Part shown: positions 7,642-16,110 of the stretch, piece after piece | How positions within the stretch are numbered: position 1 is the stretch's first letter | Layout of the letters: each line of letters begins with the position of its first letter | Origin: Acaudatibacter sp035532115 | GTDB taxonomy: Bacteria > Pseudomonadota > Alphaproteobacteria > Caulobacterales > Caulobacteraceae | DNA: 38,061 nt | Assembly: GCA_035532115.1 (NCBI GenBank) | Contig: DATKRO010000080.1 | Span: 1-38,061 of the forward strand | Direction: 5' to 3' | Made by a program: the position numbers and the translations under genes | Notes under the pieces: model-generated | What the model was told of the DNA's origin: nothing | Databases searched by the model: none | The model's input: the letters and a program-made list of their open reading frames with translations, nothing else

Positions 7642-8361
7642 ATGGCCGACCACACGCTCAGGTTCTACGGAGACGAGCTGACCCAGCTCAAGGCCGAGGT
7701 CGTGCGCATGGGCGGTCTGGCGGAGAGCCAGGTGGCCGAGGCGGTCAGGGCGGTCGCCACCGGCGACCGGGTGCTGGCCGCCGCCGTGGTCGGGCGCGAC
7801 GAGCAGCTCGATCTGCTCCAGCATGAGATCGAGCGCCAGGCGATCCGCACCATCGCGCTGCGCCAGCCGGTCGCCAACGATCTGCGCCGCACGGTGGGCG
7901 CCTTGAAGCTCAGCCTCGCGCTCGAGCGCGCCGGCGACTACGCCAAGAACATCGCCAAGCGCGCGCTGGTGATCGCCGAGGCCGAACCGGTCTCGCCCCT
8001 GACCCGCTCGATCGAGCGCATGGGCGAACTGGTGCTGGCCCGCTTCAAGCAGGCGCTCGACGCCTACAGCGCCGGCGACGTGGAAGCCGCCATGACCGTG
8101 TGGGCGCGCGACGAGGACGTGGACGAGCACTACGACAGCCTGTTCCGCGAACTTCTGACCCATATGATGAGCGATCCGCGCACGATCACCGCCGGCGCGC
8201 ACCTGCTGTTCGTCGCCAAGAATCTGGAGCGCATCGGCGACTATGCGACCACGGTGGCCGAGATCGTGCGCTACGAAATCCGGGGCGAGGAGCCAACCGA
8301 CCCCCGACCGAAGCTGAGCGGCATGCCCTCGGCGCCGCCCCCAGGCGGAGAGCCGGCGTGA
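7642..8361 (+). CDS. phoU: Phosphate signalling complex protein PhoU
   Basis: 239 residues, all helical, made of two three-helix PhoU repeats. Each carries the family metal-binding motif: ERAGDY at 95-100 and ERIGDY at 196-201. PhoU bridges the Pst transporter and PhoR and keeps PhoR in its off state when phosphate is plentiful. The start is ATG 7642, 65 bases after phoR. The stop overlaps the phoB start as GTGA, implying translational coupling. The C-terminal tail after 220 is a proline-rich, probably disordered extension. Confidence 0.96.
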   Translation: MADHTLRFYGDELTQLKAEVVRMGGLAESQVAEAVRAVATGDRVLAAAVVGRDEQLDLLQHEIERQAIRTIALRQPVANDLRRTVGALKLSLALERAGDYAKNIAKRALVIAEAEPVSPLTRSIERMGELVLARFKQALDAYSAGDVEAAMTVWARDEDVDEHYDSLFRELLTHMMSDPRTITAGAHLLFVAKNLERIGDYATTVAEIVRYEIRGEEPTDPRPKLSGMPSAPPPGGEPA

Positions 8362-9038
8362 ACACCGACGTCCTGGTGGTGGAAGACGAGGACGCCCTGG
8401 CCACCCTGTTGCAATACAACCTGGAAAAGGAAGGCTATCGGGTGCGTGTCGCCGAGGACGGCGAGGCGGCGGGGCTCCTGGTGGACGAGCGCCTGCCCGA
8501 CGTCGTCATCCTCGACTGGATGCTGCCCAAGGTCTCGGGCGTGGAAGTCTGCCGCCGGCTGCGCAGCCGTCCCGAGACCCGCAACATCCCGGTGATCATG
8601 CTCAGCGCCCGCGGCGAGGAAAGCGACCGGGTGCGTGGGCTGGAGACGGGCGCGGACGATTACGTGGTCAAGCCGTTTTCCATGAACGAACTCACCGCCC
8701 GCATCCGCGCCGTGCTGCGCCGCATCCGCCCCGGGCTCGCCGCCGACCAGCTCGCCAGCGGCGACATCGTGCTCGACAGGGTGGCGCGCCGGGTGAGGCG
8801 GGCGGGGTGCGAAATCCATCTCGGCCCCACCGAGTACCGCCTGCTCGAACACCTGCTGCAGCATCCGGGGCGGGTGTTCAGCCGCGAGCAGCTGCTCGAC
8901 GCCGTCTGGGGTTCGGACGTCTATGTGGAGATGCGCACCGTCGACGTCCACGTCGGGCGGCTGCGCAAGTCGCTGAACCTCGGCGGCCAGCCCGACCCGA
9001 TCCGCACCGTCCGCTCCGCCGGCTACGCGCTGGAGTAG
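8358..9038 (+). CDS. phoB: Phosphate regulon response regulator PhoB
   Basis: 226 residues. The receiver domain (1-120) has the acidic pocket ED (9-12), phospho-acceptor Asp53 in ILDWMLP, Ser83 and Lys105 in VVKPFS. An OmpR-type winged helix (about 130-226) ends in RTVDVHVGRLRKSL and RTVRSAGYALE. It binds Pho boxes when phosphorylated by PhoR. It starts with GTG inside the phoU stop (4-base overlap). It converges with the sulfotransferase gene, with 9 bases between stops. Confidence 0.96.
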   Translation: MNTDVLVVEDEDALATLLQYNLEKEGYRVRVAEDGEAAGLLVDERLPDVVILDWMLPKVSGVEVCRRLRSRPETRNIPVIMLSARGEESDRVRGLETGADDYVVKPFSMNELTARIRAVLRRIRPGLAADQLASGDIVLDRVARRVRRAGCEIHLGPTEYRLLEHLLQHPGRVFSREQLLDAVWGSDVYVEMRTVDVHVGRLRKSLNLGGQPDPIRTVRSAGYALE

Positions 9039-9047
9039 GGGCGGGCG

Positions 9048-9677
9048 CTACTGCGGCTGCGCCGCCGGCTCGGCCTGGGCGGTGCGGACGCGGCCGATGA
9101 ACTCGGCGCGGGAGTTCTCCGAGGGATAGGGTTCGGCCGGCGCCGGCACGCCGAGGAACGCGCACAGACGGTCCCAGCCTTCGCCCACCTCGTAGATCAG
9201 CAGCCGCTCGGGCGCGATCGCCTGCTTCACCGCGTCGGTATGACGGCGGAAATAGTCGGTCATGAAGGCGCGGTCGCCGAGCTTCGGCCGCAGCGGCCCC
9301 ATGATGCTGGCGAAGAAGGCGGCGTGCGGGCCCTCGCTCAACGCCGTGCTCGCGGGCGCAAAGATCGTCGCCTGGGTGGATTCGAACCATTTGTCCGGGT
9401 CGCGGACCGTGTGCAGCACCTTGGCGCTCGGGTAGTGGTCGGCGATAGCGCGCCAGTGGGCCGCGCCGGGATAGTCGACCACCGAACGATAGTCCTTGAA
9501 GATCAGGTCCCAGTCCGGCCGCCCCGCCGCCGCTTCGACCCAGAGCGCCATGCTTTCGGGATGGCGGAACACCTCGATCATGTGATGACACGGTCCGAAC
9601 CCCAGCATGTTCAGCGCCGTCTGCATCGACTTGGTGCCCGTGCGCCCCAGCCCCGTTCCCACGATCTTCAGCGTCAT
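9048..9677 (-). CDS. Sulfotransferase family 4 protein
   Basis: 209 residues of the Sulfotransfer_4 type (PF17784). The 5'-phosphosulfate loop of PAPS-binding enzymes is seen as GLGRTGTKSMQTAL (9-22). The 3'-phosphate element is in VRDPDKWFES, followed by a helical C-terminal half. The acceptor substrate cannot be deduced. The start is taken at ATG 9677, just before the conserved nucleotide loop; an upstream in-frame ATG at 9731 would add 18 arginine-rich residues and overlap the end of the neighbouring lyase gene. It lies directly downstream of the cysK-sseA-metC group, so it may belong to that sulfur-related cluster. Confidence 0.85.
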   Translation of the reverse strand: MTLKIVGTGLGRTGTKSMQTALNMLGFGPCHHMIEVFRHPESMALWVEAAAGRPDWDLIFKDYRSVVDYPGAAHWRAIADHYPSAKVLHTVRDPDKWFESTQATIFAPASTALSEGPHAAFFASIMGPLRPKLGDRAFMTDYFRRHTDAVKQAIAPERLLIYEVGEGWDRLCAFLGVPAPAEPYPSENSRAEFIGRVRTAQAEPAAQPQ

Positions 9678-9731
9678 CTGCCCGCTCTCCGGTTTTGCGC
9701 CGAACCTACGACGGCGCCGGCGAAGGCTCAA

Positions 9732-11405
9732 TCATCCGTCGGCGCCGGCCTTGGCGAAGACGTCCAGCGCCTGGCGCAGGTCGGCGATCAGGTCGTCGGG
9801 CGCCTCGAGCCCGATGCTGAGACGGACCAGCGGCCCGGGCAGATTCGGCGGGAATCGCCGCTCGTCGAGCTGCGGGTCGCAGTGAACGGCCAGGCTCTCG
9901 AATCCGCCCCACGAAAAGCCCAGCCCGAACAGCGTCAGCGCGTCGAGCAGGGCCTCGACGGCGCGCTCGCTCGCCGGTTTCAGGACGACGGCGAAGAGGC
10001 CGGCCGCACCACGATAGTCCCGCCGCCACAGCGCGTGGTCGTGCGCGCCGGGCAGCGCCGGGTGCAGCACCTGCAGCACTTCCGGCTGGTCCGCCAGCCA
10101 GGCGGCGAGCTTCAGGCCGGAGGCGCCGTGGCGCTCCAGCCGGGTCGGCAGGGTGCGCAGGCCCCGCAGCATCTGGTAGGCGTCCTCGGCCGCCACCGCC
10201 CAGCCGAAGTCCCAGACCGCGCGGTCGAGGGCGGCCTCCAGCTCGGGCGAGGCCACGGCGGCCGAGCCCATGAAGGCGTCCGAATGGCCGCCGACGTATT
10301 TCGTCAGCGCCTGCACGCTCACGTCGACGCCGTGGGCGAGCGGCTTGAAGAGCAAGCCCGCGCCCCAGGTGTTGTCCATCAGGGTGAGCACGTTCTGCGC
10401 GCGGGCGAGGCGAGCGATCGCGGCGACGTCCTGCATCTCGAAGGTGAGGGAGGCCGGCGATTCGAGCACGATCAGGCGGGTCGCGGGCGTCGCCAGCGCC
10501 ATCAGCGCCTGCGGCGCCATGCGCGGCGCGTAATAGCGGACGCCGACGCCGAAGCGGGCGAGGACGCGATCGCAGAACCGCCGCGTCGGCCGGTAGGCGC
10601 CGTCGCTGACCAGGATGTCGTCGCCCGCCGCGACCAGGGCCGTGATCGCGCCGGCGACCGCGGCGAGCCCGGAGGGAAACAGCTTGACCGCCGTGGCGGC
10701 TTCGAGTTCGCCGAGCGCCTCGGCCAAGGCGCTCTGGGTGGCGAGTCCGGCGCGGCCGTAGGTCGGCCGGGCTTCGTCGTAGAGCGCCGCCGCGTTGGGC
10801 AGCAGCACCGTCGATCCCTTCTGGATCGGCGGCCCCACGGTCCGGGCCAGCTGCTCGGCCGGCTTGCCGGCGCGGACGAGGCGGGTGCGATCGTCCAGGG
10901 CTCGGGGGGCGAGCTCCAGGACCATGGCGCAGCGGTCCTCGAGGCCGCGGCGGCCCTCGTCGGCGAGGATGTCGGCCAGCCACGGCGGCGGGTGGGCCGC
11001 TTCGACGAAGCCGAGCTGGGCGTAGAACGGCGCGTTGAACGCCAGCGCGCGGAAGGTGGTGAGCGCCAGCGCCGAGCGCCCCATGTCCCGCGCCCCGGCG
11101 ATCGCCGCGGCCATCAGCGCCCGCCCGAGCCCGCGCCGCTGCTGGTCGCGGCGCACGTCGATCTGCTGGACGTAGAGCACGTCGCCGTGGCTGACGCAGG
11201 CGACGTAGCCGATCGGCCGGTCGTCGGCATCGACGGCCACCCAGAGCGCGCCCTCGCCCAGCGCCGCGCGCCAGTGCTCCGCCGGCTCCGGTTCGCCGTC
11301 GTCGGGCAGCGGCAGGCCGAAGTCGGCAAAGAGCTGCACCGCCGACCGCTCGATGGGCGGGATGAGCGGAAGGTCCTCCTGGCGCGCCGCCCTGATCACC
11401 TGCAC
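9732..11405 (-). CDS. Fusion of GNAT acetyltransferase and cystathionine beta-lyase (MetC-like)
   Basis: 557 residues in one uninterrupted frame. Residues 1-165 are a GNAT N-acetyltransferase: acetyl-CoA loop QRRGLG (89-94) and FNAPFYAQLGF (123-133). From about 169, DDRTRLVRAG begins a full-length Cys/Met-metabolism PLP enzyme: LFPSG (242-246), DNTWGAG (344-350) with PLP-contact Asp344, and Schiff-base Lys369 in ALTKYVGGHSD. The 389-residue C-terminal part matches free-standing MetC, which cleaves cystathionine to homocysteine, pyruvate and ammonia. There is no linker or stop between parts; an internal ATG at 10925 (residue 161) is still inside the GNAT domain. The start is GTG 11405 (or GTG 11399), a few bases after the sseA stop. 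Family membership is clear; why the two activities are joined is unknown. Confidence 0.88.
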   Translation of the reverse strand: MQVIRAARQEDLPLIPPIERSAVQLFADFGLPLPDDGEPEPAEHWRAALGEGALWVAVDADDRPIGYVACVSHGDVLYVQQIDVRRDQQRRGLGRALMAAAIAGARDMGRSALALTTFRALAFNAPFYAQLGFVEAAHPPPWLADILADEGRRGLEDRCAMVLELAPRALDDRTRLVRAGKPAEQLARTVGPPIQKGSTVLLPNAAALYDEARPTYGRAGLATQSALAEALGELEAATAVKLFPSGLAAVAGAITALVAAGDDILVSDGAYRPTRRFCDRVLARFGVGVRYYAPRMAPQALMALATPATRLIVLESPASLTFEMQDVAAIARLARAQNVLTLMDNTWGAGLLFKPLAHGVDVSVQALTKYVGGHSDAFMGSAAVASPELEAALDRAVWDFGWAVAAEDAYQMLRGLRTLPTRLERHGASGLKLAAWLADQPEVLQVLHPALPGAHDHALWRRDYRGAAGLFAVVLKPASERAVEALLDALTLFGLGFSWGGFESLAVHCDPQLDERRFPPNLPGPLVRLSIGLEAPDDLIADLRQALDVFAKAGADG

Positions 11406-11410
11406 CGCTC

Positions 11411-12253
11411 TCACGCGCCGGTGGCCACCGCGCAGTCGGCGCGGCCGGCCCATTCGCTCCAGGAGCCGTCGTAGACCGCCGCGTCCGGCTCGCCCAGGCA
11501 GGCGAGCGCCAGGGCGAGGATGCAGGCGCTGAGCCCAGATCCGCAGGTCGCGACGATGGGCCGATCGAGGCCGACCCCCGCCGCCTCGAACGCCTTCTCG
11601 AGCAGGCTCGGCGGCGCCAGCGTCCCGTCGGCCTGGACCAGGCTGGTCCAGGGCAGGTTGAGGGCGCCGGGCATGTGGCCGGGGCGCAGGCCGGAGCGCG
11701 GCTCGGGCGCCTCGCCGCGGAAGCGGGGGGCGGCGCGCGCATCGACGAGCTGCTCGTCGCCGCGCTCCAGCGCCCGGCGCACCGCGGCGAGATCGCGGAC
11801 CAGCTCGCGGCGGGGCGCGGCCCGGAAGTCGCCGTGAACCGCCTCGCGCCAGCCTTGCTCGACGGGGCGGCCTTCGGCGATCCACTTGGGCAGGCCCCCG
11901 TCGAGGACGCTCACCCGCTCGTGCCCCATGGCGCGCAAGCTCCACCACGCGCGCGGGGCCGAGAAGACGCCGGCGCTGTCGTAGGCGACGACGCGCGAGT
12001 GCGTCGCCACGCCCAGCCGCCGCATCGCCGTGGCGAACTCCTGGGGCGAGGGCAGCATGTGCGGCAGGTCGCTGGCACGGTCGGCGATGGCGTCGATGTC
12101 GAAGAAGACGGCGCCGGGGACATGGCGCGCGGCATAGTCGGCGCGCACGTCGCCTGCGTCGGCGGGCATGCGCCAGCTGGCGTCGAGGACGAGAAGGTCG
12201 GCGTCGCCGAGGTGGCGGGCGAGCCAGGCGGTGCTGACGAGCGGCGCCGTCAT
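11411..12253 (-). CDS. sseA: 3-mercaptopyruvate sulfurtransferase (tandem rhodanese)
   Basis: 280 residues with two rhodanese domains (about 1-130 and 150-275). The catalytic Cys237 lies in the loop CGSGLSA (237-243), whose CGSG form is typical of mercaptopyruvate sulfurtransferases rather than thiosulfate rhodaneses (CRKG). The enzyme transfers sulfur from 3-mercaptopyruvate to thiol acceptors. The ATG at 12253 overlaps the cysK stop as ATGA, and the fused GNAT-MetC gene begins 5 bases after its stop, so cysK, sseA and metC form a tightly coupled sulfur amino-acid operon. Confidence 0.94.
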   Translation of the reverse strand: MTAPLVSTAWLARHLGDADLLVLDASWRMPADAGDVRADYAARHVPGAVFFDIDAIADRASDLPHMLPSPQEFATAMRRLGVATHSRVVAYDSAGVFSAPRAWWSLRAMGHERVSVLDGGLPKWIAEGRPVEQGWREAVHGDFRAAPRRELVRDLAAVRRALERGDEQLVDARAAPRFRGEAPEPRSGLRPGHMPGALNLPWTSLVQADGTLAPPSLLEKAFEAAGVGLDRPIVATCGSGLSACILALALACLGEPDAAVYDGSWSEWAGRADCAVATGA

Positions 12254-13248
12254 GCACCGAGCCAGGGCGGGACGGGCAGGCCCTTCTGGCGCAGGAACGC
12301 CGGATTGAACAGCTTGCTCTGATAGCGGGCGCCGTAGTCGGCGAGAATGGTCACGATGGTGTGGCCGGGGCCGAGATCGCGGGCAAGGCGCACCGCGCCG
12401 GCGACGTTGACGCCGGTGGATCCGCCCATCACCAGCCCCTCGTCGCCGAGCTCGATGATGGCGGCCATCATCTCGGCGTCGCTGACCAGATAGGGGAAAT
12501 CCACCTCGAGTCCCTCGAGGTTGGCGGTGAGTCGGCTCTGGCCGATGCCCTCGCTGATGGAATCGCCCTGCGCCTTCAGCTCGCCGTGGGCGTAATATTC
12601 ATAGAGCGAGGCCCCATGGGGATCGGCCAGGCCGATGGCGATGTCGGGCTTCTTCTCGCGCAGCGCCTCGGCGACGCCGGCAAGCGTGCCGCCGGTGCCG
12701 ACGGCGCAGACGAAGCCGTCGATCCGGCCGCCGGTCTGGCGCCAGATCTCCGGTCCGGTGCCGCGGGCGTGCGCTTGCCGGTTGGCGACATTGTCGAACT
12801 GGTTGGCCCAGATCGCGCCGGCCGGTTCGCTGGCGGCCAGCTCCTCGGCGAGCCGGCCGGAATAACGGACGTAGTTCGCCGGATTGGAGTAGGGCGCAGC
12901 GTCCACCTCGACGAGCTCGGCGCCCATCAGCCGGATGGCGTCCTTCTTCTCCTGGCTCTGGGTGCGGGGAATGACGATGGTGGTGCGATAGCCGAGCGCG
13001 CGCCCCACCATCGCCAGGCCGATCCCGGTGTTGCCGGCGGTGCCCTCGACGATGCGCCCGCCCGGGCGCAGCAGCCCGCGGCGCTCGGCGTCGCGCACGA
13101 TGAAGAGCGCGGCCCGGTCCTTCACCGACTGGCCCGGGTTGAGGAACTCGGCCTTGCCGAGAATCTCGCAGCCGGTGGCGGCGCTGGCTGCGTGCAACCG
13201 CACCAGCGGGGTATCGCCGATCAGGTCCAGGACAGAGGCCGCAGCCAT
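12250..13248 (-). CDS. cysK: Cysteine synthase A (O-acetylserine sulfhydrylase)
   Basis: 332 residues, fold type II PLP enzyme. PLP lysine K43 is in GQSVKDRA, the substrate loop in EGTAGNTGIG (68-77), and the phosphate-binding glycines GTGGTLAG at 184-191. It makes cysteine from O-acetylserine and sulfide. The C-terminal extension ending FLRQKGLPVPPWLG is seen in the longer alphaproteobacterial form. The start is ATG 13248, giving the usual N-terminus ahead of LDLIGDTPLVRL; a longer reading to 13323 adds only Arg/Pro-rich sequence. It is the first gene of the operon with sseA and the metC fusion. Confidence 0.94.
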   Translation of the reverse strand: MAAASVLDLIGDTPLVRLHAASAATGCEILGKAEFLNPGQSVKDRAALFIVRDAERRGLLRPGGRIVEGTAGNTGIGLAMVGRALGYRTTIVIPRTQSQEKKDAIRLMGAELVEVDAAPYSNPANYVRYSGRLAEELAASEPAGAIWANQFDNVANRQAHARGTGPEIWRQTGGRIDGFVCAVGTGGTLAGVAEALREKKPDIAIGLADPHGASLYEYYAHGELKAQGDSISEGIGQSRLTANLEGLEVDFPYLVSDAEMMAAIIELGDEGLVMGGSTGVNVAGAVRLARDLGPGHTIVTILADYGARYQSKLFNPAFLRQKGLPVPPWLGA

Positions 13249-13319
13249 GCCGCTACATCGCGGCGGAACGCCGGGGGCGCAAGGGGGAAACGCCGGCGCG
13301 GGGGCGCGCCGCGCCCGCG

Positions 13320-13967
13320 TCACGCCTCGGCCGGCCGGACCGTCGCCAGCATGGCGTCGATGGCCGAGACGATCGGCCCTGCGCCTGCGTAGCCCTGGCT
13401 CACCATGGCATAGGTTCCGTCCGCCTTGGGCCCGACGATCAGGGTCGGAAAGCCGGTGACGCCGGCGCGCTGCGAGATGGCGTAGTCGCGCCAGGTCTCC
13501 TGGCGCAGGCCGTCTTCGGCAAGGGCGGCGCCGAACGCGTCGCGGTCGAAACCGAGTTCGGCGGCGAGATCGGCCAGGGTCCCGGGGCGGGTGATGTCGC
13601 GCCCCTCGGCGTAGAAGGCCCGCTGCGCCCGCTCCAGATAGTCGAGGGCGGCGCCCTGGCTGGTCCGGCGGGCGAGCACCACGGCCCGCGCGCCAGGGTC
13701 GGTGTCATAGATGAAGCCCCCGTCCTCCAGCACGGCGTCGTCGAAGGCCTGGCCCGTGGTCTGGGCCACCGTCGCCCAGTAGCCGCGCATCTGCGCCTTG
13801 GCCTCGGCCGTCATCGGCGCGTCGGTCCCCGGCCGCAGGCCCCCCATGACGAGGCGCATCGGCAGCACCTCGCCGTAGCGGCGGCGCAGAGCGCTCACGA
13901 CCGGCGCAAATCCCCAGCACCATGAGCACATCGGATCGGCAAAGAAGATGAAGTGCAGGCCTTCCAT
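13320..13967 (-). CDS. DsbA-family thioredoxin-fold protein with CSWC motif
   Basis: 215 residues. The N-terminus FIFFADPMCSWCWGFAP carries the redox pair Cys14/Cys17 directly after the first strand, and GVTGFPTLIVG holds the cis-proline turn. This is the DsbA/FrnE-like thioredoxin fold with a large helical insertion (COG3531-type predicted disulfide isomerases). There is no signal peptide, so it is cytoplasmic, unlike classical DsbA. The start is ATG 13967; sequence upstream to 14144 is Arg/Gly-rich and non-homologous. It lies 71 bases upstream of cysK on the same strand, possibly in the same transcript. Confidence 0.85.
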   Translation of the reverse strand: MEGLHFIFFADPMCSWCWGFAPVVSALRRRYGEVLPMRLVMGGLRPGTDAPMTAEAKAQMRGYWATVAQTTGQAFDDAVLEDGGFIYDTDPGARAVVLARRTSQGAALDYLERAQRAFYAEGRDITRPGTLADLAAELGFDRDAFGAALAEDGLRQETWRDYAISQRAGVTGFPTLIVGPKADGTYAMVSQGYAGAGPIVSAIDAMLATVRPAEA

Positions 13968-14008
13968 GCCAGGACTCCGGCGCGATCCCGGCGGATCGCC
14001 GCGCCAGT

Positions 14009-14269
14009 CTACCGCCGCGCGCCCGGCGCCTGCACGTCCAATGTCGATGCAAGCGGAGCGCCCACGCCCGTCTTCGCCCCCTCGCGGCTGCGCCAGGAGA
14101 GGGCTGCGCCGAGCCCGTACGCCCTGCAGTGGGTCGCGTTCCACAGCAGGCGGCTCGGGGTCAGCGCCCCGTCGCGCGCCAGCGCCTGGACGCAGAGCGC
14201 CCAGATCGCCAGCGTCGCCGCGAGCCCGGCAAGCGCGTGGCCGGCGATGAAGAGGGTGTGAAAGCTCAT
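14009..14269 (-). CDS. Small predicted membrane protein, possibly a truncated remnant
   Basis: 86 residues. One clear hydrophobic helix (about 5-30, TLFIAGHALAGLAATLAIWAL) is followed by RDGALTPSRLLWNATHCRAYG and an Arg-rich tail with no recognised family. It starts 28 bases after the ABC permease stop on the same strand, so it could be the last gene of that operon. The tail after residue 60 looks non-conserved, consistent with a frameshifted or truncated membrane protein. Coding status is uncertain. Confidence 0.4.
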   Translation of the reverse strand: MSFHTLFIAGHALAGLAATLAIWALCVQALARDGALTPSRLLWNATHCRAYGLGAALSWRSREGAKTGVGAPLASTLDVQAPGARR

Positions 14270-14297
14270 GTGACGGCGCTCCGCGCGAGGGCGCCGC

Positions 14298-15239
14298 TCA
14301 GATCGGATCGCGGTAGCGGCGCACCCACACCGCGGCGGCCGCGAAGCCGGCGCCGGCGGCAAGGCCGAGCCAGAGGCCGGGGCTGGTCAGGAATCCCACC
14401 GGGTCGAGCACGCCGAGATCGATCACCATCCGCCCTTGCGCCGGCGCGCTGAAGGCCGCCAGGGGCGGATTGAGGCGGCTGCCGATCAGGTGGGCGAAGA
14501 ACGAGCTCCCGAAGGCGATCCGCTCGATGACGCAGATCGCCAGCGGCGGCGCCACGGCCCAGAGGAACGCCACCCGCCGCGCCCAGGCGCCGACCAGCAG
14601 GCACCAGCCCCAGACCGGCGCGTACCAGATCGCCACCACGGCCGCCGTATAGGCGAGCACGCCCAGCATCGAGAAGAACGGCACGTCGGTCATCAGCGCG
14701 GCGAGCTTCGAGCCGCTCGCGGCCGCGCTGGCGGCGCTGAGGCCGAGGATGACGCCCTGCGTGAGCGCGGCCACGACGAAGGCGACGATCGGGAGGACGA
14801 CGAGGGGGATGAACGCCTTGGCGGCGACCGTGGTGAGGTCGGAGACCGGCAGCGACTTCCAGAAGAGGATGGTGCGGTCGCGCCGCTCTGCGTTCAGCGC
14901 CCCGAGGCAATAGAAGACGCCGACGATGATCGCCGTGACCAGGAGCACCACGGCGACGATGCCGTAGGGCGCCTCGGGCGGCAGGGCGTGGCGGACCCCG
15001 CCGCGCCCCCCGAAGCTGGGGACGCGGCCGGGCAGGTTGGCGAGGGCCAGCAGGAAGCCGACCAGGATCACCCCGGCCGCCGAGAGCGGCGCGATCCAGA
15101 TCGAGCCGTTTTCCCAAAGCTCGCGCCGCACCGACCAGAAGAACGGCCGCGTTGGCGTCGGCGCCACGCTCGCCGTGGCCCGCCCGGGCAGGTCGGCGCG
15201 CGGCGCGGCGCCCGGGACGATGTCGGAAGGGCTGCTCAT
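14298..15239 (-). CDS. ABC transporter permease
   Basis: 313 residues with about six hydrophobic segments: APLSAAGVILVGFLLALA, GIVAVVLLVTAIIVGVFYCL, FIPLVVLPIVAFVVAAL, LGVLAYTAAVVAIWYA, VAFLWAVAPPLAICVI and LGLAAGAGFAAAAVWV. The first loop ERRDRTILFWKSLPVS is typical of ABC-2 type exporter permeases. It pairs with the ATPase gene, whose stop it overlaps (ATGA). With the GntR regulator this is a YtrA-type export module; the exported substrate is unknown. Confidence 0.88.
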   Translation of the reverse strand: MSSPSDIVPGAAPRADLPGRATASVAPTPTRPFFWSVRRELWENGSIWIAPLSAAGVILVGFLLALANLPGRVPSFGGRGGVRHALPPEAPYGIVAVVLLVTAIIVGVFYCLGALNAERRDRTILFWKSLPVSDLTTVAAKAFIPLVVLPIVAFVVAALTQGVILGLSAASAAASGSKLAALMTDVPFFSMLGVLAYTAAVVAIWYAPVWGWCLLVGAWARRVAFLWAVAPPLAICVIERIAFGSSFFAHLIGSRLNPPLAAFSAPAQGRMVIDLGVLDPVGFLTSPGLWLGLAAGAGFAAAAVWVRRYRDPI

Positions 15240-16108
15240 GCCGCGCCTCGCAGGTCCTGTGTCCGGCCGCCGATGACGGCCACGAAGAGATCGGCGATGC
15301 CGGGGGTGCGCACCTCGCCAAGCGCCGCCAGCTGCTCGCGCTCGGCGTGGTCGAAGAGCAGGATGCAGCGGCCGATCGCCTGGCGCTCGTTGATGGGCTT
15401 CAGCGCCCGCGCCGCGGCGAGCTGGTCTGGCCGGACGGTGAGCTCCAGATACCGCGCCTCGAAGTCCTCCATGCTGCAGCTGAGCACGATCCGGCCGCGG
15501 TCGATGAACATCAGGTCGGTGAGCACGTGCTGCACCTCCTCCACCTGGTGGGTGGTGACGATGATGGTGCGACTGCCATCGAAGTAGTCGTCGAGAAGGT
15601 TGTCGTAGAACTGCTTGCGGTAGAGCAGGTCGAGGCCGAGCGTCGGCTCGTCGAGCACCAGCAGGCGCGCATCGATCGCCATGACGATGGCCAGGTGCAG
15701 CTGCACCACCATGCCCTTGGAGAGTTCGCGCACCTTGCTCGTGCGCCGGATCGTGGTCCGGGCGAGGAAGGCCTCGGCCTTGGCGCGGTCGAACCTGGGA
15801 TGCACCCCGGCGACGTAGTCCAGCGCCTGGCTCACCCGCATCCAGCGCGGCAGCACCGCGACGTCGGCGATGAAGGACACCTCGCGCATCAACTGGTCGC
15901 GCTCGCGCCAGGGATGGCGCCCCAGCACCGTCAGCTCGCCCTGGTACGGGGTGAGGCCGAGGATCGCCTTCAGCGCCGTGCTCTTGCCCGCGCCGTTGGG
16001 GCCGATGAGGCCGAGAATGCGCCCGGCCTCCACCTTCAGGTCGACGCCGTCCAGCGCCACGGCCGAGCCGTAGGTCTTGCGAAGGCCGCGCGCTTCGATG
16101 CAAGCCAT
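15236..16108 (-). CDS. ABC transporter ATP-binding protein
   Basis: 290 residues. Walker A is GPNGAGKS (36-43) and Walker B LLVLDEP (149-155), with the switch His in VTTHQVEE. The signature segment reads LSKGM (129-133) instead of LSGGQ, a divergence common in this ABC-2 subfamily. A C-terminal extension (about 220-290) follows the ATPase core. It starts 2 bases after the GntR gene stop and overlaps the permease start by 4 bases, so the three genes are one operon. Confidence 0.93.
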   Translation of the reverse strand: MACIEARGLRKTYGSAVALDGVDLKVEAGRILGLIGPNGAGKSTALKAILGLTPYQGELTVLGRHPWRERDQLMREVSFIADVAVLPRWMRVSQALDYVAGVHPRFDRAKAEAFLARTTIRRTSKVRELSKGMVVQLHLAIVMAIDARLLVLDEPTLGLDLLYRKQFYDNLLDDYFDGSRTIIVTTHQVEEVQHVLTDLMFIDRGRIVLSCSMEDFEARYLELTVRPDQLAAARALKPINERQAIGRCILLFDHAEREQLAALGEVRTPGIADLFVAVIGGRTQDLRGAA

Positions 16109-16110
16109 GA

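Noticed and set aside
11405..12257. Upstream extension of the GNAT-MetC frame across sseA
   Set aside because: That part is an out-of-frame shadow of sseA (Arg/Pro/Ala-rich). The protein begins near GTG 11405, after the sseA stop.
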